Below, one piece after another: positions 1 to 9,019 of a DNA stretch of 64,000 bases. The number at the start of each line of letters is the position of its first letter. The first letter of the stretch is position 1. Origin of the DNA: Candidatus Mycobacterium wuenschmannii (lineage in GTDB: Bacteria; Actinomycetota; Actinomycetes; Mycobacteriales; Mycobacteriaceae); NCBI RefSeq assembly GCF_030252325.1, contig NZ_CP126981.1:4402001-4466000 (forward strand), written 5' to 3'. The translations under genes were made by a program, and so were the position numbers. A model generated the notes under the pieces. The model made no database searches. It worked only from the letters and a program-made list of their open reading frames with translations, and was not told the DNA's origin.

Positions 1-1
1 G

Positions 2-301
2 GCTTATCAGAAAGTGCGCCGAGCCAGCGACGCGAACGCTAATCGGAAAGGTGGAGACGATCCAACTTCGCAGCTTGCGGTAGCAGTAAACGATAGGCAG
101 ATTTACGTCGCTGGAAGTGCTTATCTTCTGACCGTGCTTGACGACGCGCCGGCAGCTCCCGGCGAACTTTCCGCGGCAGTCCGAAATCTCGCTAGATTAT
201 TTCAGGTCATTACGCTCAACTTTTTGGCATCCGACGCAAGTGCACCGGAACGCACTGATGCGGATCAGGCGACAGCAAGCATCGAAGGCTTTTGTAGATG
301 A
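2..301 (+). CDS. Partial C-terminal domain of a secreted or membrane-anchored protein (5' end outside window)
   Basis: The reading frame is open from base 2 and ends in TGA at 299-301. The 99 visible residues align without gaps to the C-terminal 99 residues of the protein at 3028-3573, with 56 identities by my count, so this is the tail of a paralogue whose membrane anchor lies upstream of the window. An in-frame GTG at 14 falls inside the conserved domain and is unlikely to be the start. A Cys near the end (FCR) matches one in the paralogue. The stop overlaps the next start in an ATGA, which suggests translational coupling. Function unknown. Confidence 0.75.
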   Translation, partial: AYQKVRRASDANANRKGGDDPTSQLAVAVNDRQIYVAGSAYLLTVLDDAPAAPGELSAAVRNLARLFQVITLNFLASDASAPERTDADQATASIEGFCR

Positions 302-2940
302 TGCAGACGGCGGGAGGGCCTCAGGGCGAGTGGTCGATGGTTATCGTCGGTCACCAATGGCCGAGTGATTTGACGATTGCCGGATTGAATGCGTGGATCG
401 AAAACCGCGGGCAAATTGCGGATGCCCATCACAATATTGCGGACCTGCTAAGCGCTGCGAAGACTGGGCCACTCGCGGTGCAACAGGGCAAAACTGCAGA
501 CGCATTAGTTCAGCTTTTCGACGAGGGTGAGCAATTAGCGCGTGGAGTCGCCCACAAAAACGTAATCAAAAAGGATTCGTATTCTGCTGCGCTAAACAGC
601 GTTCACAATCTTAGAGAAAGCCTCAATGGGATCGCGGATCGGTACAACCAGCAAATAAACCAGGTTATTCAGTCCAAAGAGCCATTAGCTGTCAAATTTC
701 CTCACATTATGGAATTAATCAGCCAAGGCCAGCAAGAAGCGAACCTCGCCGCTGCGAATTGTGGTGGCGATATTGGTGATGCGGGTCAACGTATCTTAGA
801 TCAAGAGACCACGGGACATTCGTTTCGTCAATTCGCCGGAGCTAATGGCGTTGACATGAGTCAGCTCTTCCGTGCACGCGATGTGTCGGGCCTTGAACCC
901 GCAGTGCGAAAGGTACTTGAGAACCAGGACGCGGGATTGGGCGCGGCTGGCGGCGGATCAGGTCCAGCGGGGCTGAATCCCGCGATTGGCGCCTTATCGG
1001 GAGCGCTTGGAAACGGTGGGATGCCTCCGGGCGCGAATGCTCCCGCTTCGGGCGGATCAATGAGCAATTTAGGCCCTGCAGGGGTCAACCCGGTCGTCGG
1101 TGGAGCGCCGTCGGGGACACCGAGCGGCGCTGGCTTACCGTCGGGTGTCAACTCAGCCGTGCCGGGATTGTCGGGAAGCTCAGCACCAACCTCAGCGAAC
1201 GGCGGTGGGCTGCCGACCGGGATAAATGCATCGGCGCCCGGATCCGCTCCCTCGGCGACGCCAGTTGGATTCGCCACTAAAGCATCGGGAATGGGGCCAT
1301 CGGGATCGCTGCCTTCTGCGGGTCCCAACGGCACGGGGCCGCTGTCGCCGGGAGTGGCTCAGCCGCAGGTGCCGGGGTCGCCGTCGATAGTCCACGCTGC
1401 TGGCGTTGGTGATGCAAAGGGGACAGTTAGTCCGGCGGGCGGGCCAGGCTCCCCTTCGATAGTTCACGCCGCCGGTGTCGGTGATGGGAAGGGTCCCGTT
1501 ATACCTGCAGGAGGGCCGGGCTCACCGTCCATTACTCACGACGTTGGATTCAACCCAGTTCCCCAGAATCCCGCAGTTACTGGGGTGCACAACACCCTTC
1601 CCGCAGTGTCGGCCACCCCACCCTCGCCGGTCTTCAATCCCGGCGGCAACGTCGGCATCGCCCCACCTGGAGTTTCTTCTGGCGCAATCAACGCCGCGGC
1701 GGCTCAGGGCATCGCGCCGCCTAGCTTCATGTCGACCGATTTCGGTCACCACATCGACTCGGGGCTTATGGGGCAAGGCGCTGGTCCGATAGCACCGCAG
1801 GCTCCGATGGCTCCGCAGGTCTCGCCCGCGTCGATGTCCCCGACGACATCACCGACAGCCGGCTCTGGAGACTGGCACTCACCCATTCCCGCGCAACCAT
1901 CAGCGCCGCAAGCCGCCGCGCCTTCGTACAGTGCGCCCGCGCCACCGCCTGCGCCGACGAATGCCGGATACATGCAGGCCCCGGCCGCCCCGTCCATGTC
2001 TGCGCCGTCGACCTCCTACACCGGAGGTGCGCTTCCTTCCTACGGCTCGGACCTACGTCCCCCGGCAGCTTCGACGCCCTCGGGAACACCGAGCCCGCCC
2101 CCTCCTCCGATCTCGTCCAACCTGACGTCGGCGCCGGCCTCGGCTCCGACGAACCCCGCGGCCGGTGGGGGCACGGCCGTCCCGCAGGCTGCTGTAGCGC
2201 GTCCGGAGTCTGCGCCGACTCCATCGCAGTCGCCCGCTCCGATGGGCCTTGCAGGCAAGGCTGTCGCGGCTGGGGCAGGTGGAGCGGTGGCCGGCGCGGC
2301 GTCCGCTGACGCGACATCGCGAAATCGGTTGCAGCGCATCGTCGATGCGGTGGCTCGACAGGAGCCGCGACTCGCATGGGCTGTCGGCGACTGTCCCGAT
2401 GACACGACCAGGCTTGTCACCGATCTCGCGGACGGCTGGATTCCGCCGGGGATCGACATCCCGTCGTCGGTGACACTCCTGGAACCGGGCCGTCGCCGTG
2501 GCGATCTCGAGTCTCTGCTTGGCGAAGTCGAAATGGCGGTTACGCACACGCCGGACCGGTACGTGCCCGAAGCTGACGAATCGATTCCGACGTCTCCGCG
2601 CCCGCGGACTGCGCCGGAAATCGAGGAGTTGGGCTGGGAGCTCAGTAGCGCGACGCACTGGCGCGATGGGTTGCCGCGTCTTGCGCACACTCTGGCCAAG
2701 GCCGCATCGTCCGGAACGGGAGTCGATCCGTCCGAAGTCGAACTGCTGCAGCAGCAGATGCATGACGTGGGCGAGCGAGTGCTGGACGCATATCCCGATG
2801 ACGTCAACCCCAAATACGTTGGCAATTGGCAACTTCTGGCCGCGATCGAAGCCTTGATTCGCGGGGACAAGGGCGGCGCCAACTATCACTTGGCGTGGTT
2901 CCGGGCCTGCATGACGACCGCAGCTTTAACGCAACGCTGA
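298..2940 (+). CDS. Large Ala/Pro/Gly-rich protein with a conserved mycobacterial C-terminal domain
   Basis: 880 residues. Residues 1 to about 210 are mixed and helix-rich with ordinary composition. Residues about 210-680 are low-complexity Gly/Pro/Ser/Ala, including a 24-residue tandem repeat. Residues about 685-880 form a compact domain with a GWIPPGI segment, which resembles from memory the DUF5631/DUF5632-type domains of Rv3899c and Rv0312, proteins often near ESX loci. No signal peptide or membrane segment is visible. The start overlaps the preceding stop (ATGA). It is flanked by two paralogous membrane proteins, so the three probably work together. The first kilobase is poorer in GC than the neighbouring haem genes. 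Role unknown; ESX-related secretion is only an inference. Confidence 0.8.
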   Translation: MMQTAGGPQGEWSMVIVGHQWPSDLTIAGLNAWIENRGQIADAHHNIADLLSAAKTGPLAVQQGKTADALVQLFDEGEQLARGVAHKNVIKKDSYSAALNSVHNLRESLNGIADRYNQQINQVIQSKEPLAVKFPHIMELISQGQQEANLAAANCGGDIGDAGQRILDQETTGHSFRQFAGANGVDMSQLFRARDVSGLEPAVRKVLENQDAGLGAAGGGSGPAGLNPAIGALSGALGNGGMPPGANAPASGGSMSNLGPAGVNPVVGGAPSGTPSGAGLPSGVNSAVPGLSGSSAPTSANGGGLPTGINASAPGSAPSATPVGFATKASGMGPSGSLPSAGPNGTGPLSPGVAQPQVPGSPSIVHAAGVGDAKGTVSPAGGPGSPSIVHAAGVGDGKGPVIPAGGPGSPSITHDVGFNPVPQNPAVTGVHNTLPAVSATPPSPVFNPGGNVGIAPPGVSSGAINAAAAQGIAPPSFMSTDFGHHIDSGLMGQGAGPIAPQAPMAPQVSPASMSPTTSPTAGSGDWHSPIPAQPSAPQAAAPSYSAPAPPPAPTNAGYMQAPAAPSMSAPSTSYTGGALPSYGSDLRPPAASTPSGTPSPPPPPISSNLTSAPASAPTNPAAGGGTAVPQAAVARPESAPTPSQSPAPMGLAGKAVAAGAGGAVAGAASADATSRNRLQRIVDAVARQEPRLAWAVGDCPDDTTRLVTDLADGWIPPGIDIPSSVTLLEPGRRRGDLESLLGEVEMAVTHTPDRYVPEADESIPTSPRPRTAPEIEELGWELSSATHWRDGLPRLAHTLAKAASSGTGVDPSEVELLQQQMHDVGERVLDAYPDDVNPKYVGNWQLLAAIEALIRGDKGGANYHLAWFRACMTTAALTQR
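1375..1548 (+). repeat. 72-base in-frame tandem repeat, about 2.4 copies
   Basis: Units at 1375-1446 and 1447-1518 plus a partial third from 1519 encode GSPSIVHAAGVGD-type repeats of 24 residues inside the low-complexity part of the 880-residue protein. Third-base differences between units show that they have diverged at synonymous sites. Confidence 0.85.
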
Positions 2941-3027
2941 TCTGCGCGGTCCGCGAGTTGTTACCCCGTCAACGAGACATGTGCGAGCTGAATACCGTCA
3001 TATGAGACCGGCGTTGACATCCGGCTC

Positions 3028-3573
3028 ATGTCAAATTTGCCACCGCACCCAGGATTTTCCGCAGGACAATTTCCGCAGACGCCGCTGCCGCCCACAACCC
3101 TGCGCGGGCCTTCTCGATGGCCGCTGGCGATAATGCTTCTTATAACTCTCGCAGCCGTCGGCGCCGCGGTGGCTGCGTGGCTACGGCCGCCGCCCGAGTC
3201 GAAGTCGTCGGTGCCTTCCGCGCCGAGCTTCAGCGCAGAACAAGCCGCGGCGGCCAAAGCTGAAGTGTGCGCCGCCTACGAGAAGATTCACCGCGCGAGT
3301 GTTGCGAATTCAGGACGGAGCGGTGGCGACGACCCGACGGCTCAGCTCGCGGTCGCTATTAACGAGAGACAAATCTATGTCGCAGGCAATGCTCGCCTTC
3401 TGGGCGCTTTAGCCGACGAACCGGCCACTCCGCCCGATCTAGCTGCAGCGACACGAAAGCTTGCCAAGTTATTTCAGAATCTCACCCTCGACAACTTGGC
3501 CTCCGACCCAGCCGTTCCGGAACAGAACGAAGCGAATCACACTGCGTTAACGATCCAAAACCTCTGCAAATAA
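3028..3573 (+). CDS. Single-pass membrane protein with extracellular domain, paralogue of the gene at window start
   Basis: 181 residues. A Pro-rich cytosolic head (about 1-30) is followed by one hydrophobic segment (about 33-52, WPLAIMLLITLAAVG) and a Pro-rich stalk, then a domain of about 110 residues. That domain starts with a Cys (AEVCAAYEK) and ends with a Cys (NLCK), a possible disulfide if it is outside the membrane. The last 99 residues match the truncated protein at 2-301 without gaps. The ATG at 3028 has no clear Shine-Dalgarno but precedes the membrane segment sensibly. It lies 87 bases after the 880-residue protein. Function not recognised. Confidence 0.8.
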   Translation: MSNLPPHPGFSAGQFPQTPLPPTTLRGPSRWPLAIMLLITLAAVGAAVAAWLRPPPESKSSVPSAPSFSAEQAAAAKAEVCAAYEKIHRASVANSGRSGGDDPTAQLAVAINERQIYVAGNARLLGALADEPATPPDLAAATRKLAKLFQNLTLDNLASDPAVPEQNEANHTALTIQNLCK

Positions 3574-3595
3574 ACCGAACTGGCACACTGGAAAA

Positions 3596-3856
3596 ATGCC
3601 CCGCCGTCAAGTCGAGCTGCTCACCCGGGCCGGCTGCTCGATCTGCGACGGCGTCTACGCCCAACTCAAACAACTCGCGCAAGAACTCGACTTCGACCTG
3701 ACCGCCACCGACGTCGACGCCAAGGCAAACGAAGGCGACCCGAAGCTGCGAGTCGAATTCGGCGACCGGCTCCCGGTCGTCCTACTCGACGGCCGCGAGC
3801 ACAGCTACTGGGAGCTCGACGAGCCCCGCCTGCGCAAGGATCTGGCCAGCGGGTGA
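3596..3856 (+). CDS. Glutaredoxin-like (DUF836-type) thiol-redox protein
   Basis: 86 residues, the length and position of the Rv0508 family next to hemA. The thioredoxin-fold start VELLTRAGCSIC carries a CxxC pair at C14 and C17, followed by a cis-Pro region (RLPVVLLDG). Such proteins are small glutaredoxin-like factors of undefined substrate. It is cytosolic, with no signal peptide. It lies 97 bases before hemA, with a possible hemA promoter in the gap. Confidence 0.85.
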   Translation: MPRRQVELLTRAGCSICDGVYAQLKQLAQELDFDLTATDVDAKANEGDPKLRVEFGDRLPVVLLDGREHSYWELDEPRLRKDLASG

Positions 3857-3869
3857 CTTCGCCGTAAAT

Positions 3870-3909
3870 TTGGTGGCCTAACTGGTGACCGTCTACGGTG
3901 GACACCAGT
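3870..3909 (+). promoter_or_regulatory. Candidate hemA promoter with overlapping dyad
   Basis: A -35-like TTGGTG (3870-3875) and a -10-like TACGGT (3894-3899) are separated by 18 bases. A dyad with 7-base perfect outer arms, ACTGGTG (3881-3887) and CACCAGT (3903-3909), covers the -10 region and could be an operator. Found by eye only. Confidence 0.35.
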
Positions 3910-3953
3910 CAATTCACCGGTGTTAGCAAGGGAGCGGGCCAGGTGATTCAGCC

Positions 3954-5303
3954 GTGAGCGTCCTGCTTTTCGGTGTGTCGCACCGCAGCGCGCCGGTCTC
4001 TGTCCTGGAGCAACTCAGCACCGACGAGGCCGAGCAGATCAAGCTCGTCGACCGGATCATGCAATCGCCGCTGGTTACCGAGGCCATGGTGCTCTCGACC
4101 TGCAACCGCGTCGAGGTCTACGCCGTCGTCGAAGCCTTCCACGGCGGCCTCTCCGCGATCGGCCAGGTGCTCGCCGACCACTCCGGTATGACGGTCCCCG
4201 ACCTCACCAAGTACGCCTACGTCCGCTACAGCGAGGCCGCCGTCGAACACCTCTTCGCGGTGGCCAGCGGCCTCGACTCCGCGGTCGTCGGAGAGCAGCA
4301 AGTCCTCGGCCAGGTCCGTCGCGCCTACGCCGCCGCCGAGACCAACCGCACCGTCGGCAGGACGCTCCACGAACTCGCCCAACGCGCCCTGGCCGTCGGC
4401 AAGCGCGTTCACTCCGAAACCGGCATCGATGCCGCCGGCGCCTCCGTCGTCTCGGTCGCGCTCGGCATGGCCGACGCCAAGCTCAGCGGCCTGCAGGGCA
4501 AGACGGCCGTCGTCGTCGGCGCCGGAGCCATGGGTGCGCTGTCGGCCGCCCACCTGACCCGCGCCGGCATCGACAACATCTACGTCGTCAACCGCTCGTT
4601 GCCCCGCGCGCAGCGACTGGCCCGCAAGATCCGCGAAACCGGCACGGCCGCTGAAGCTTTGAGCCTGGACGACCTCGCAACAGCGTTGGCCGACGCCCAC
4701 GTCGTGGTCAGCTGCACGGGCGCCGTCCGCCCAGTCATCTCCCTGGCAGACGTGCACAACGCGCTGACCGCCAGCCGCCACGAGGACACCGACCCACCGT
4801 TGGTGATCTGCGATCTCGGCATGCCCCGCGACGTCGACCCCGCCGTTTCCGGTCTGCCGGGCGTCTGGGTGGTCGACATGGACCGCATCCAGCGCGAGCC
4901 GTCCGCCAAAGCCGCGCAAGCGGACGCCGAGGCCGCGCGCCACATGGTCGCCGCCGAAGTGGCCACCTACCTGGCCGGACAGCGGATGGCCGAGGTCACC
5001 CCGACCGTCACCGCGCTGCGCCAGCGTGCCGCGGACGTCGTCGAGGCCGAACTCCTGCGCCTCGACAACCGGCTGCCGAACCTCGAGGCAGCCCAGAAGG
5101 ACGAGGTGGCCCGCACCGTGCGCCGCGTCGTCGACAAGCTGCTGCACGCGCCGACCGTCCGCATCAAACAACTGGCCAGTGCACCCGGCGGCGACAGCTA
5201 CGCCGAGGCGCTGAGAGAGCTGTTCGAACTCGACCAGACCGCCGTCGACGCCGTCGCTACGGCAGGCGAATTGCCCGCTGTGCCAACCGATTCCGCTGAG
5301 TAG
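3954..5303 (+). CDS. hemA: Glutamyl-tRNA reductase
   Basis: 449 residues, full family length. It reduces glutamyl-tRNA to glutamate-1-semialdehyde with NADPH, the committed step of tetrapyrrole synthesis in the C5 pathway. The N-terminal domain holds the catalytic Cys50 in [10 protein letters not shown]; a Rossmann motif GAGAMG lies at about 189-194, and a helical dimerisation domain follows from about 330. The GTG start is preceded by AGGTGA (3941-3946) at seven bases. hemC follows four bases after the stop, and hemL, the next enzyme, is encoded at 20992 in the same window. Confidence 0.97.
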   Translation: MSVLLFGVSHRSAPVSVLEQLSTDEAEQIKLVDRIMQSPLVTEAMVLSTCNRVEVYAVVEAFHGGLSAIGQVLADHSGMTVPDLTKYAYVRYSEAAVEHLFAVASGLDSAVVGEQQVLGQVRRAYAAAETNRTVGRTLHELAQRALAVGKRVHSETGIDAAGASVVSVALGMADAKLSGLQGKTAVVVGAGAMGALSAAHLTRAGIDNIYVVNRSLPRAQRLARKIRETGTAAEALSLDDLATALADAHVVVSCTGAVRPVISLADVHNALTASRHEDTDPPLVICDLGMPRDVDPAVSGLPGVWVVDMDRIQREPSAKAAQADAEAARHMVAAEVATYLAGQRMAEVTPTVTALRQRAADVVEAELLRLDNRLPNLEAAQKDEVARTVRRVVDKLLHAPTVRIKQLASAPGGDSYAEALRELFELDQTAVDAVATAGELPAVPTDSAE

Positions 5304-5307
5304 CCGC

Positions 5308-6243
5308 TTGTCCGACGTGATCCGGATCGGTACCCGTGGCAGCCTGCTGGCCACCACCCAGGCCGGCGCCATCCGCGACGCCCTGCAAGCCAACGGCCAC
5401 CAGGCCGAACTGGTGATCATCAGCACTGCCGGCGACCAGTCGCAGGAGCCGATCCAAGACATCGGCGTCGGCGTCTTCACCGCCGCGCTCAGGGAAGCTA
5501 TCGCCGCCGACGAGGTCGACATGGCGGTGCATTCGTACAAGGACCTGCCGACCGCGCACGACGAGCGGTTCGTCATCGCGGCCGTCCCGCGCCGCGAAGA
5601 CCCGCGCGACGCTCTAGTGGCCCGCGACGGGTTAGTGCTGGGAGAGCTGCCGAACGGTGCAATTGTGGGCACCTCGTCGCCCCGCCGGGGCGCGCAGCTT
5701 AGAGCACTGGGTCTCGGTTTGGAAATTCGCCCCCTACGAGGCAACCTAGACACCAGGTTGAACAGGGTAAGCAGTGGTGATCTGGACGCGATCGTGGTTG
5801 CCCGGGCGGGTCTGACCCGGCTGGGACGTCTCGACGCCGTCACCGAGACGCTGGAGCCGGTGCAGATGTTGCCGGCGCCGGCTCAAGGAGCTCTCGCCGT
5901 CGAGTGCCGCAGCGGGGACTCCCGGCTCGCGGAACTGCTGGCAGAGCTGGACGACGCCGACTCCCGCGCGGCCGTCACCGCCGAGCGTGCCCTGCTCGCC
6001 GAACTGGAGGCGGGTTGTTCCGCGCCGGTGGGGGCGATCGCGGAAGTGGTCGAGTCCATCGACGAGGAGGGCCACATCTTCGAGGAGCTGTCGCTGCGCA
6101 GCTGTGTGGCGGCGCTGGACGGATCCGACGTGATCCGCGCGTCCGGGATCGGCAGTCCGGATCGGGCACGGGAGCTGGGGCTCTCGGTGGCCGCCGAGCT
6201 GTTCGACTTGGGGGCACGGGAAGTCATGTCGAGCGCGCGGTAA
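5308..6243 (+). CDS. hemC: Porphobilinogen deaminase (hydroxymethylbilane synthase)
   Basis: 311 residues from a TTG at 5308. It polymerises four porphobilinogens into hydroxymethylbilane. The sequence shows [11 protein letters not shown] at the N-terminus, the catalytic Asp79 in HSYKDLP, the Arg-rich [12 protein letters not shown] segment, and Cys237 (EAGCSAP), which carries the dipyrromethane cofactor. A GTG at 5317 would give a protein starting VIRIGTRGS, closer to the usual start, so the first three residues are uncertain. It lies between hemA and hemD in a tight operon. Confidence 0.96.
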   Translation: MSDVIRIGTRGSLLATTQAGAIRDALQANGHQAELVIISTAGDQSQEPIQDIGVGVFTAALREAIAADEVDMAVHSYKDLPTAHDERFVIAAVPRREDPRDALVARDGLVLGELPNGAIVGTSSPRRGAQLRALGLGLEIRPLRGNLDTRLNRVSSGDLDAIVVARAGLTRLGRLDAVTETLEPVQMLPAPAQGALAVECRSGDSRLAELLAELDDADSRAAVTAERALLAELEAGCSAPVGAIAEVVESIDEEGHIFEELSLRSCVAALDGSDVIRASGIGSPDRARELGLSVAAELFDLGAREVMSSAR

Positions 6244-6282
6244 CAGCAAGCGCGCCAACGAGCAAGGTAGGTAGGAGCGACG

Positions 6283-7941
6283 ATGACGACGCGAGGGCGC
6301 AAGCCGAGGCCCGGCCGCATCATGTTCGTGGGTTCGGGTCCTGGCGACCCAGCCCTGCTGACGACGCGGGCCGCAGCGGTGCTGGCCAATGCCCCCCTGG
6401 TGTTCATTGACCCCGACGTGCCCGAGGCAGTGCAGGCGTTGATCGGTAAGGATCTGCCGCCCGTCTCCGGGCCCGCGCCGGCCGAACCGGCAGCGGCGTC
6501 GGAAAACCCAGCAGAGGGCGCGGACGCGAAAGAACAACCCGCCGCCGTGGTGTCGGTGGGACCCGACATCCGGCCCGCGCTGGGCGACCCCACCGAGGTG
6601 GCCAAGACGCTGGTCGCCGAGGCCCGCACTGGGGCCGACGTGGTGCGCCTGGTAGCCGGCGACCCGCTGTCGGTCGACTCGGTGATCACCGAGGTCAACT
6701 CCGTGGCACGCAGCCACCTGCACTTCGAGATCGTGCCGGGCCTGGCCGCCAGCGACGCGGTGCCGACCTACGCGGGTCTGCCGCTGGGCTCGTCGCACAC
6801 CGTTGCCGACGTCCGCGGAGACGTCGACTGGGGCGCCCTGGCCGCCGGTCCGGGTCCGCTGATCCTGCAGGCCACCTCGGCGCATGTCGCCGACTCGGCC
6901 CGCACGCTGATCGAGTACGGCCTGGCCGACACCACCCCCTGCGTGGTCACCTCGTCGGGCACCACCTGCCAGCAGCGCTCCGTGGAGTCGACGCTGGGCG
7001 GGCTGACCGACACGAACCTGCTGCTGGCCGCTGACGGCGCCGCGCCGTCGCCGGTGGTCGTCACCATCGGCAAGACGGTGGCCAACCGGGCCAAGCTGAA
7101 CTGGTGGGAGAGCCGCGCCCTGTACGGCTGGACCGTGCTGGTGCCACGCACCAAGGACCAGGCCGGCGAGATGAGCGAGCGGCTGACCGCGCACGGCGCG
7201 CTGCCGATCGAGGTCCCGACGATCGCCGTCGAGCCGCCGCGCAGCCCCGCCCAAATGGAGCGTGCCGTCAAGGGATTGGTCGACGGCCGCTACCAATGGG
7301 TCGTGTTCACCTCCACCAACGCGGTGCGTGCGGTGTGGGAGAAGTTCGGCGAGTTCGGTCTCGACGCCCGCGCGTTCTCCGGCGTGAAGATCGCTTGCGT
7401 CGGCGAGTCGACCGCGGACCGGGTTCGCGCATTCGGGATCAGCCCCGAGCTGGTGCCCTCCGGCGAGCAGTCGTCGCTGGGCCTGCTGGACGAATTCCCG
7501 GACTACGACAGCATTTTCGATCCGGTCAACCGGGTGCTGCTGCCGCGTGCCGACATCGCCACCGAGACGCTGGCCGAGGGTCTGCGCGAACGCGGCTGGG
7601 AGATCGAGGACGTCACCGCGTACCGGACCGTGCGCGCCGCCCCGCCGCCAGCGGCCACCCGCGAGATGATCAAGACCGGCGGCTTCGACGCGGTGTGCTT
7701 CACCTCGAGCTCGACCGTGCGCAACCTGGTCGGCATCGCCGGCAAGCCGCACGCGCGCACCATCGTCGCCTGCATCGGGCCGAAGACCGCTGAGACGGCA
7801 GCCGAATTCGGCCTGCGCGTCGACGTGCAGCCCGAGACCGCCGCGGTGGGCCCGCTGATCGAAGCGCTGGCCGAGCACGCCGCCCGGCTGCGCGCCGAGG
7901 GTGCGCTGCCGCCGCCGCGTAAGAAGAGCCGCAGGCGCTAA
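6283..7941 (+). CDS. hemD: Fused uroporphyrinogen-III methyltransferase-like / uroporphyrinogen-III synthase
   Basis: 552 residues, the actinobacterial two-domain form (Rv0511 family). Residues about 10-260 are a tetrapyrrole-methylase fold with the N-terminal motif VGSGPGDPALLT. Residues about 270-535 are a HemD synthase (VLVPRTKDQAG start, FTSTNAV and FTSSSTV segments) that cyclises hydroxymethylbilane to uroporphyrinogen III. The methylase loop usually written GGDPFVFGRG reads AGDPLSVDS, and residues about 60-95 are a Pro/Ala-rich insert, so methylation activity is doubtful. The basic tail ends KKSRRR. A good AGGAGC (6273-6278) precedes the ATG. Confidence 0.92.
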   Translation: MTTRGRKPRPGRIMFVGSGPGDPALLTTRAAAVLANAPLVFIDPDVPEAVQALIGKDLPPVSGPAPAEPAAASENPAEGADAKEQPAAVVSVGPDIRPALGDPTEVAKTLVAEARTGADVVRLVAGDPLSVDSVITEVNSVARSHLHFEIVPGLAASDAVPTYAGLPLGSSHTVADVRGDVDWGALAAGPGPLILQATSAHVADSARTLIEYGLADTTPCVVTSSGTTCQQRSVESTLGGLTDTNLLLAADGAAPSPVVVTIGKTVANRAKLNWWESRALYGWTVLVPRTKDQAGEMSERLTAHGALPIEVPTIAVEPPRSPAQMERAVKGLVDGRYQWVVFTSTNAVRAVWEKFGEFGLDARAFSGVKIACVGESTADRVRAFGISPELVPSGEQSSLGLLDEFPDYDSIFDPVNRVLLPRADIATETLAEGLRERGWEIEDVTAYRTVRAAPPPAATREMIKTGGFDAVCFTSSSTVRNLVGIAGKPHARTIVACIGPKTAETAAEFGLRVDVQPETAAVGPLIEALAEHAARLRAEGALPPPRKKSRRR

Positions 7942-7952
7942 GGGGCGATTTC

Positions 7953-8017
7953 GCGTTGACTCTGCGTCTATGGCGCAAAAGTGCGGGTAACCTCCGCCCT
8001 CAGCGCAGAGTCAACGC
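7953..8017. repeat. Perfect 14-base inverted repeat between hemD and hemB
   Basis: GCGTTGACTCTGCG at 7953-7966 is exactly reverse-complemented at 8004-8017, leaving a 37-base loop. The loop contains a smaller GCGG/CCGC hairpin. The element fills most of the 94-base intergenic space and ends just before the hemB ribosome-binding site. There is no U-tract. It could be an RNA structure, a cruciform regulatory site or a miniature repeat. Confidence 0.8.
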
Positions 8018-8035
8018 ACACGGGTAGGAGGCGCA

Positions 8036-9019
8036 GTGGGTAACTATCCGCGGCAGCGTCCGCGCCGGCTCCGGTCGACCCCGGCATTACGCCGGCTGGT
8101 CGCGCAAACCTCCCTGGAGCCAAGGCATTTGGTGCTGCCGATGTTCGTCGCCGACGGCATCGACGAGCCGTCGCCCATCGCCTCTATGCCGGGTGTCGTG
8201 CAGCACACCCGCGACTCGCTGCGCAAGGCCGCCGTCGAGGCTGTCAAAGCCGGTGTGGGCGGGCTGATGTTGTTCGGTGTTCCCCGTGAGCAGGACAAGG
8301 ACGCGGCCGGGTCGGCCGGCACCGATCCCGACGGCATCCTCAACGTCGCGCTGCGCGACCTCAGCAAGGACCTCGGTGACTCGACCGTGCTGATGGCCGA
8401 CACCTGCCTCGACGAATTCACCGACCACGGCCACTGCGGCGTACTCGACGACCGCGGCCGGGTCGACAACGACGCCACGCTCACTCGGTACGTCGAACTG
8501 GCTGTCGCGCAAGCAGATTCGGGCGCCCAGGTGGTCGGGCCGAGCGGCATGATGGACGGCCAGGTGGCGGCCATCCGGGACGGCCTGGACGTCGCCGGTC
8601 ACACCGACACCATCATCCTGGCCTACGCCGCCAAGTTTGCGTCCGCGTTCTATGGCCCGTTCCGAGAAGCGGTGAGCTCCAGTCTGATCGGCGACCGGCG
8701 CACCTATCAGCAGGAGCCGGGCAACGCCCGCGAGGCGCTGCGCGAGGTCCAACTCGACCTCGACGAGGGGGCCGACATCGTGATGGTCAAGCCGGCGATG
8801 AGCTACCTGGACGTCGTGCGGGCCGCGGCCGAGATCTCACCGGTGCCCGTCGCCGCCTACCAGGTGTCGGGGGAGTACGCGATGATCGCCGCGGCCGCCG
8901 CCAACGGCTGGATCGACGAACGCGCCGCCGCCCTCGAATCGCTGACCAGCATCCGGCGCGCCGGCGCCGACATCGTGCTCACCTACTGGGCCGCCGACGT
9001 GGCCGACTGGTTGTCGTGA
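8036..9019 (+). CDS. hemB: Delta-aminolevulinic acid dehydratase (porphobilinogen synthase)
   Basis: 327 residues. It condenses two 5-aminolevulinates into porphobilinogen. The Schiff-base lysines sit in [16 protein letters not shown] and [13 protein letters not shown]. The metal loop reads [14 protein letters not shown], with the middle Cys of the zinc-type triad replaced by Asp, a mixed Cys/Asp site. The N-terminus ([17 protein letters not shown]) is the usual oligomer arm. The GTG start is preceded by TAGGAGG (8025-8031). Its TGA overlaps the GTG of the next gene, so downstream membrane proteins are probably co-translated. Confidence 0.96.
   Translation: MGNYPRQRPRRLRSTPALRRLVAQTSLEPRHLVLPMFVADGIDEPSPIASMPGVVQHTRDSLRKAAVEAVKAGVGGLMLFGVPREQDKDAAGSAGTDPDGILNVALRDLSKDLGDSTVLMADTCLDEFTDHGHCGVLDDRGRVDNDATLTRYVELAVAQADSGAQVVGPSGMMDGQVAAIRDGLDVAGHTDTIILAYAAKFASAFYGPFREAVSSSLIGDRRTYQQEPGNAREALREVQLDLDEGADIVMVKPAMSYLDVVRAAAEISPVPVAAYQVSGEYAMIAAAAANGWIDERAAALESLTSIRRAGADIVLTYWAADVADWLS

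Noticed and set aside
5746..7878. 710-codon minus-strand frame opposite hemC and hemD
   Set aside because: Same GC-skew artefact; no start signal or domain.
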